DNA of 9,247 nucleotides from Verrucomicrobiales bacterium (GTDB lineage Bacteria; Verrucomicrobiota; Verrucomicrobiia; Limisphaerales; Palsa-1400). Under the pieces are notes generated by a model, which was given only the letters and a program-made list of their open reading frames with translations, had not been told where the DNA came from and ran no database searches. Location: assembly GCA_028293405.1 (NCBI GenBank), contig JAQGOW010000217.1, forward strand, positions 1-9,247, in the 5' to 3' direction. The position numbers and the translations under genes are program-made. This document shows, one piece after another, positions 6,128 through 9,247 of this stretch (position 1 is the stretch's first letter; every line of letters begins with the position of its first letter).

Positions 6128-6925
6128 ATGCGACGAGCATTGACCATTGCGGCTCTACTTTCCGTGACTATCGGCGCGATGGCAGAGCATCGGGTGGAGG
6201 ATCCGTTGCCGTCTCTCGAGAGTGTCCTTCAGCGGGCCATCGAAACCGCGAAACACGAGGCGGAAAACGATCGGCTCGTTAATCAACGTTACCAATACAC
6301 GCGGAGCCGCGTAACGGAATATCGCAATGGTGATGGCGAAGTTACGAAGCGCGAGGAAAAATCCAGCGCCCACAAGTTGCGCACCAATGGAGTGCCTGGT
6401 AACAGCAACCATGCGCGGACTCCGGCTGCAGTCACGCCGAAGCAACTCACCGAAAAAACTCCGAAGTCCGCGACTGGCGAGCATCCGGAAGTTAAAAAGG
6501 ACATTCTGTATGACGAAAGTTTGTACAGCCGATTTCAGTTCACCTTGGTTCGCCGCGAACTGGTCGCCGGACGTTCTGTCCTTGTCCTCGACTTCAAGCC
6601 GGCGAACAAAAAGTTGCCGGTGCACGATTTCAAAGATCGGTTCATCAACCTCGCGGCAGGCCGTCTTTGGGTGGATGAAGACGATTCGGCTCTCGTCAAA
6701 GCGGATTTGCATCTCACCGAAAAAGTAAATGTTATGGCTGGCATCGTGGGCGCCGTCGCTAAATTCAGTTGCACTCTCGACCGAGAGCGTACGGCTGATG
6801 GTCTCTGGTTCACGCACGCAATGAATTGGCACCTGGAAGCGCGCGCCTTGCTGGCCAGGCGGACGATTGATTATCACGAGGAAAAAACGGGGGTGCAAAA
6901 AGCGGTTTCTGCAACTTTTCGGTAG
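6128..6925 (+). CDS. secreted LolA/LolB-like protein, function unknown
   Basis: The 265-residue product starts with a signal peptide: MRR, a hydrophobic stretch to about residue 16, and a plausible AMA cleavage site after residue 19, with no lipobox cysteine. The mature part begins with a charged segment (NDRLVNQRYQYTRSRVTEYRNGDGEVTKRE), then a low-complexity Pro/Thr/Lys linker (about 90-122). The C-terminal two-thirds has many amphipathic strands, for example FQFTLVRRELVAGRSVLVLDF and INLAAGRLWVDEDDSALVKADLHL. This resembles the LolA-like beta-sheet fold seen in uncharacterised exported proteins of Acidobacteria and Verrucomicrobia. The assignment rests on pattern memory and is about fold only; lipoprotein carriage has not been shown. 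It is divergent from the sigma factor gene and followed after 20 bp by a small membrane-anchored protein, so the two probably form an operon. Confidence 0.75.
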   Translation: MRRALTIAALLSVTIGAMAEHRVEDPLPSLESVLQRAIETAKHEAENDRLVNQRYQYTRSRVTEYRNGDGEVTKREEKSSAHKLRTNGVPGNSNHARTPAAVTPKQLTEKTPKSATGEHPEVKKDILYDESLYSRFQFTLVRRELVAGRSVLVLDFKPANKKLPVHDFKDRFINLAAGRLWVDEDDSALVKADLHLTEKVNVMAGIVGAVAKFSCTLDRERTADGLWFTHAMNWHLEARALLARRTIDYHEEKTGVQKAVSATFR

Positions 6926-6945
6926 GCGCGGGGTTGGCACTTCCT

Positions 6946-7341
6946 ATGAAGCGCTTTGTCACGTTGCTGGTGGTTGTTGGTTTATTGATAGGCTTTTTGG
7001 CCAATGCAGCGAATGTCCTTGCGCATCCGTATTCGGAAATCGCGCAGAGAAACGCCTTTGCGCTGAATACGTATGTTGCGCCAGAGCCTGTGTGGAGGAG
7101 CGAACCAGTGCCGTTGTGTATTTCCGGGTTCGTTAAACGTGGTGACGAGAATACGCGAGTATTGCTGGTGTCGCGCGCGAAGGATCCGAAGGAGGGAATG
7201 AGGTTTTATAGATTGAGCGAAGGCGAAATAGACGCTGGGGTGAAAGTCGTCAGGATTGGGCCGAAACAGGAGTTGGTGGATGGGGCACCGGTGGTGTTGA
7301 CGGTGAAGAGTAATTGTTTAGCAATCGGGAACAGTCGATAA
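6946..7341 (+). CDS. small membrane-anchored protein with GspC/PilP-like features
   Basis: The 131-residue product has an N-terminal hydrophobic segment (residues 4-23) after MKR, which is either a membrane anchor or a signal peptide (a cut after ANA or LAHA-like sites is possible). It continues with YSEIAQRNAFALN (29-41), like the membrane-proximal Y-x-x-I-x-x-RN-x-F motif of GspC/PilP-type secretion and pilus proteins. The remainder (LCISGFVKRG, RVLLVSRAKD, FYRLSEGEIDAGVKVVRIG) fits the small all-beta domain of that family, with strands around VLLV and a glycine-rich turn. The ATG at 6946 is preferred; a TTG at 6934 would add four residues. There is no strong ribosome binding site, and the gap to the LolA-like gene is 20 bp. 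No other secretion or pilus gene is nearby, so a role in secretion cannot be claimed. Confidence 0.65.
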   Translation: MKRFVTLLVVVGLLIGFLANAANVLAHPYSEIAQRNAFALNTYVAPEPVWRSEPVPLCISGFVKRGDENTRVLLVSRAKDPKEGMRFYRLSEGEIDAGVKVVRIGPKQELVDGAPVVLTVKSNCLAIGNSR

Positions 7342-7389
7342 AACAGTAGCAAGCTGCGCGTCCCTCAAACGCTTACCAGCGCGCCGGAC

Positions 7390-8157
7390 TCACTCAGTCG
7401 GGGCGGCCATGCTCTCGTTCAATTCTTCAAACGCTTCGGCGTATTTGCCGCTCTCGGCGGCGAAGCGGAGGGGTTTTACTTTTTCTACGCAGACTTCGGT
7501 GACGTTGGGTTGCGTCCGCAAAACTTCCATTACTTCTTTTAAGAAATCCGGCAGCGGCATGGCGCGCGGGTCGGCGGCTTGTTGCGGACCCATTAGATGG
7601 GTTTGGACGTACGGGGGAATGATTTCGATCACTTTAATTGCAGTGTCCTTCAACTGCCAGCGAAGGGTCTGGGTATAGGAATGAATAGCGGCTTTCGTTG
7701 CGCAATAGGTCGGCGTCAATGATAGCGGCAGAAAGGCCAGGCCGGACGAGACGTTTAGAATGGTCGCGTGTGATTGGCGAAGGAGGGTCGGCATCAAGGC
7801 GGATGTCAGACGGATCGGGCCCAGCAGATTCGTGGTGACGATGGACTCGGCAATGGGCAACGAGCTTGGGTCCTTTAGTTTTTCAGGGACCATGATTCCG
7901 GCGTTGTTGATGACCACGTTTAGATTCGGGTATTTGGTCGCGAGTTCTTTGGAGGCTGTGCGAATGCTTTGCGGGTCGGCGACATCAAGAGCAACGGATT
8001 CGATGCCCGGGTTTGCTGTTGTGACTTTGTCCAACGCTTCTTTGCGTCGGCCTGCCACGATTACTTTGTTGCCGGCTTTATGGAATGCTTCGGCCAAGCC
8101 ACGACCAATTCCTGAACCGCCGCCAGTGATGAGAATTGTGTTTCCGCTGATGTTCAT
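7390..8157 (-). CDS. short-chain dehydrogenase/reductase, DltE-like
   Basis: This is a classical 255-residue SDR with a Rossmann fold and NAD(P)-dependent oxidoreductase activity on an unknown substrate. It has the cofactor motif TGGGSGIG (residues 11-18), the basic pair AGRRK (35-39), which favours NADPH, the acidic LDVAD (57-61), NNAG (84-87), Asn110, and the catalytic Ser138, Tyr151 and Lys155 (YCATK). It resembles the DltE subgroup, which despite its name is not known to act in D-alanylation of teichoic acids. The C-terminal 60 residues (FLKEVMEVLRTQ to the end) are helical and typical of that subgroup. AGGG about 8 nt before the ATG at 8157 is a fair ribosome binding site. The gene converges on the GspC-like gene (48 bp apart) and diverges from the YjdM gene. 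Confidence 0.93.
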   Translation of the reverse strand: MNISGNTILITGGGSGIGRGLAEAFHKAGNKVIVAGRRKEALDKVTTANPGIESVALDVADPQSIRTASKELATKYPNLNVVINNAGIMVPEKLKDPSSLPIAESIVTTNLLGPIRLTSALMPTLLRQSHATILNVSSGLAFLPLSLTPTYCATKAAIHSYTQTLRWQLKDTAIKVIEIIPPYVQTHLMGPQQAADPRAMPLPDFLKEVMEVLRTQPNVTEVCVEKVKPLRFAAESGKYAEAFEELNESMAAPTE

Positions 8158-8281
8158 AGGAGTTCCCTTTGGTTGTTAACCCAATGTCGACCGCGATCGC
8201 GATTACTGCCACGAGTTTTTACGAATACGAACTGCGACTGACGAATTGCTGTTTGGTTAACAGACGTTAGCCTGCTCGTTG
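8158..8281. other. divergent intergenic region between SDR and YjdM genes
   Basis: The 124 bp must contain both promoters, but I see no convincing -35/-10 pair on either strand. GTTAAC occurs twice (near 8176 and 8255), the second inside CTGTT-TGGTT-AACAG, a 5-bp-arm inverted repeat. CGCGATCGCG (near 8193-8202) is a short palindrome. None can be assigned a role. Confidence 0.3.
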
Positions 8282-8617
8282 ATGAGTAAACCTGTTTGCC
8301 CGATGTGTGAGATGACTGATGTGCTGGAGTTTCCTGCAAAATGGGAATGCGTCACGTGCGGTCACGAATGGGAACGCGCGCCTGAACCGGAAGCGGCCGA
8401 CGGTCCGCGTGTCGTCAAAGATGCCCACGACAATGTGCTCGCCGAAGGTGATTGCGTCGTTTTGATCAAGGATTTGAAATTGGGCGGTGGCAATCAGGTT
8501 CTCAAGGGTGGCTCGAAGTCGAAGCCCATTCGGCTAGTGGACGGCGACCATGAAATTGACTGCAAGATCGACGGGATTTCCATCGCGCTAAAAGCCTGCT
8601 TTGTGAAGAAGGCGTGA
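8282..8617 (+). CDS. yjdM: YjdM/PhnA family zinc-ribbon protein
   Basis: The 111-residue protein has the full two-domain layout of the family once called PhnA. The N-terminal zinc ribbon has two CxxC pairs, Cys6/Cys9 and Cys23/Cys26 (the latter in CVTCGHEW). The C-terminal domain carries VVKDAHDNVLAEGD (44-57), VLIKDLKLGG (60-69) and the hallmark IRLVDGDHEIDCKIDG (83-98), ending FVKKA. Length agrees with the E. coli protein of about 111 residues. The historical link to phosphonate use is not supported for this family, and its true role is unknown. The start is the ATG at 8282; a TTG directly before it adds only one residue. No Shine-Dalgarno sequence is visible. It stands alone between two leftward genes. 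Confidence 0.95.
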   Translation: MSKPVCPMCEMTDVLEFPAKWECVTCGHEWERAPEPEAADGPRVVKDAHDNVLAEGDCVVLIKDLKLGGGNQVLKGGSKSKPIRLVDGDHEIDCKIDGISIALKACFVKKA

Positions 8618-8653
8618 AGCTTTCGTTTTGAAAGGCTCGCGCTCCCTGTGACT

Positions 8654-9247
8654 TTACTCTGTGGGTTGCGGGTTTTCGGCGACGGCTTTTTCGGCTTTTA
8701 ACTTTGCCAACGCGGCGATCGCCGCTTCGGACTCGGCGGCTTTTTTGCTCTTTCCTTTGCCTCGGCCTAGCTCAGTGCCGCAGTGGCTGACGACGCATTC
8801 GAATTCGCGGTCGTGATCGGGACCGGTCGCCTGGGCTAAATGATATTGCGGAGCTTCGGGACTCTTGGATTGGAGGATTTCCTGGAGCTCGCCTTTTGGG
8901 TTGTCCAAGGTCGGGATCGAGATGAGTTCGCCGAAGGCTTGGCGGAAGGAATGGAGGACGAAAGTTTTTGCGGCGTCGTAACCGCCATCCAAAAAGATTG
9001 CGCCGATGACGGCTTCGAAGGCGTCGGCCAATGCCGAAGCGCGACTGCGGCCGAGGTTGGCTTCTTCACCGCGGCTCAGGATTAAGAAATCGTGCAGGCG
9101 AATGCTTTTGGCCTGGTCGGCCAAGGTGCGACGGTTGATCATTTGCGCGCGCGCTTTGGTGAGCGGACCTTCGCTGACTTCGGTAAATTTGTCGTAGAGC
9201 TCCCGCGTTAGCACGAGGCCGAGGACGGCGTCACCGAGGAATTCGAG
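8654..9247 (-). CDS. rnc: ribonuclease III (partial, N-terminus outside window)
   Basis: RNase III cuts double-stranded RNA, matures ribosomal RNA precursors and turns over mRNA. The frame is open to the right edge, giving 197 residues that begin within the signature motif at LEFLGDAVLG, so roughly 35-45 N-terminal residues are missing. Catalytic residues are in place: Glu2 and Asp6 of the visible part, Glu26, and Asp75/Glu78 in ALADAFEAVIGAIFLDGG. Their spacings equal those of E. coli Glu41, Asp45, Glu65, Asp114 and Glu117. A double-stranded RNA-binding domain follows from NPKGELQEILQ (116-126) to GKGKSKKAAESEAAIAAL (163-180), ending in an Ala/Glu/Lys-rich tail. A GTG at 9214 is inside the conserved motif and is not the start. 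It converges on the YjdM gene with a 36-bp gap and no clear terminator. Confidence 0.97.
   Translation of the reverse strand, partial: LEFLGDAVLGLVLTRELYDKFTEVSEGPLTKARAQMINRRTLADQAKSIRLHDFLILSRGEEANLGRSRASALADAFEAVIGAIFLDGGYDAAKTFVLHSFRQAFGELISIPTLDNPKGELQEILQSKSPEAPQYHLAQATGPDHDREFECVVSHCGTELGRGKGKSKKAAESEAAIAALAKLKAEKAVAENPQPTE

Noticed and set aside
6155..6940. A 261-codon open frame antisense to the LolA-like gene
   Set aside because: The plus-strand frame has a signal peptide with a cleavage site, a coherent strand pattern and an ATG. The antisense frame has no recognisable domain and starts inside the next gene region.
8618..8640. CTTTC/GAAAG hairpin between the YjdM gene and rnc as a terminator
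   Set aside because: The stem is only five clean pairs and no T-run follows on either strand.

Overview
The window looks like an ordinary chromosomal segment of a moderately GC-rich Gram-negative bacterium. A member of the Verrucomicrobia or a close relative is most likely. The hints are an ECF sigma factor with a long Ala/Ser/Thr-rich, membrane-anchored C-terminal extension, a TMTC-like multi-pass membrane protein with the HPVNVESVAW-type motif, a LolA-like secreted protein and a GspC-like small protein, and few Shine-Dalgarno sequences. This assignment is from memory of families, not from a search. I see no tRNA, rRNA, insertion sequence, CRISPR array or phage gene.

Layout. (1) Bases 1-2954 are a leftward block: a membrane protein running off the left edge (1-1026), directly behind glmM (1028-2410), and further upstream a 121-residue three-helix membrane protein (2589-2954). 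A GC-rich hairpin (2540-2567) separates the last two. (2) Bases 2955-3278 are a divergent control region. It holds a perfect 10-bp-arm inverted repeat near the likely start of the leftward transcript, and a good sigma70-type promoter followed by a 15-bp palindrome in front of sufB. (3) sufB (3279-4721) stands alone and ends in a strong intrinsic terminator. (4) Facing it is a 409-residue ECF sigma factor fused to membrane segments and two BamE/SmpA-like repeats (4769-5998). Divergent from it are a secreted LolA-like protein (6128-6925) and a small membrane-anchored GspC-like protein (6946-7341). (5) The right end has a leftward DltE-type short-chain dehydrogenase (7390-8157), a rightward YjdM/PhnA zinc-ribbon protein (8282-8617), and the leftward gene for ribonuclease III (8654 to the right edge, lacking its N-terminus).

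How the genes may work together. glmM supplies glucosamine-1-phosphate for UDP-GlcNAc, and the gene 1 bp behind it resembles a GT-C membrane glycosyltransferase, so a surface-glycan or protein-glycosylation link is possible but inferred. The sigma factor and the divergent pair of exported proteins could form a small cell-envelope sensing unit, which is also inferred. sufB belongs to Fe-S cluster assembly but has no sufC, sufD or sufS next to it. Its promoter-proximal palindrome has a GAC-N7-GTC core like that of IscR-type operators. The most interesting parts are the two operator-like palindromes at 2991-3014 and 3259-3273, the membrane-anchored sigma fusion, and the TMTC-like gene coupled to glmM.
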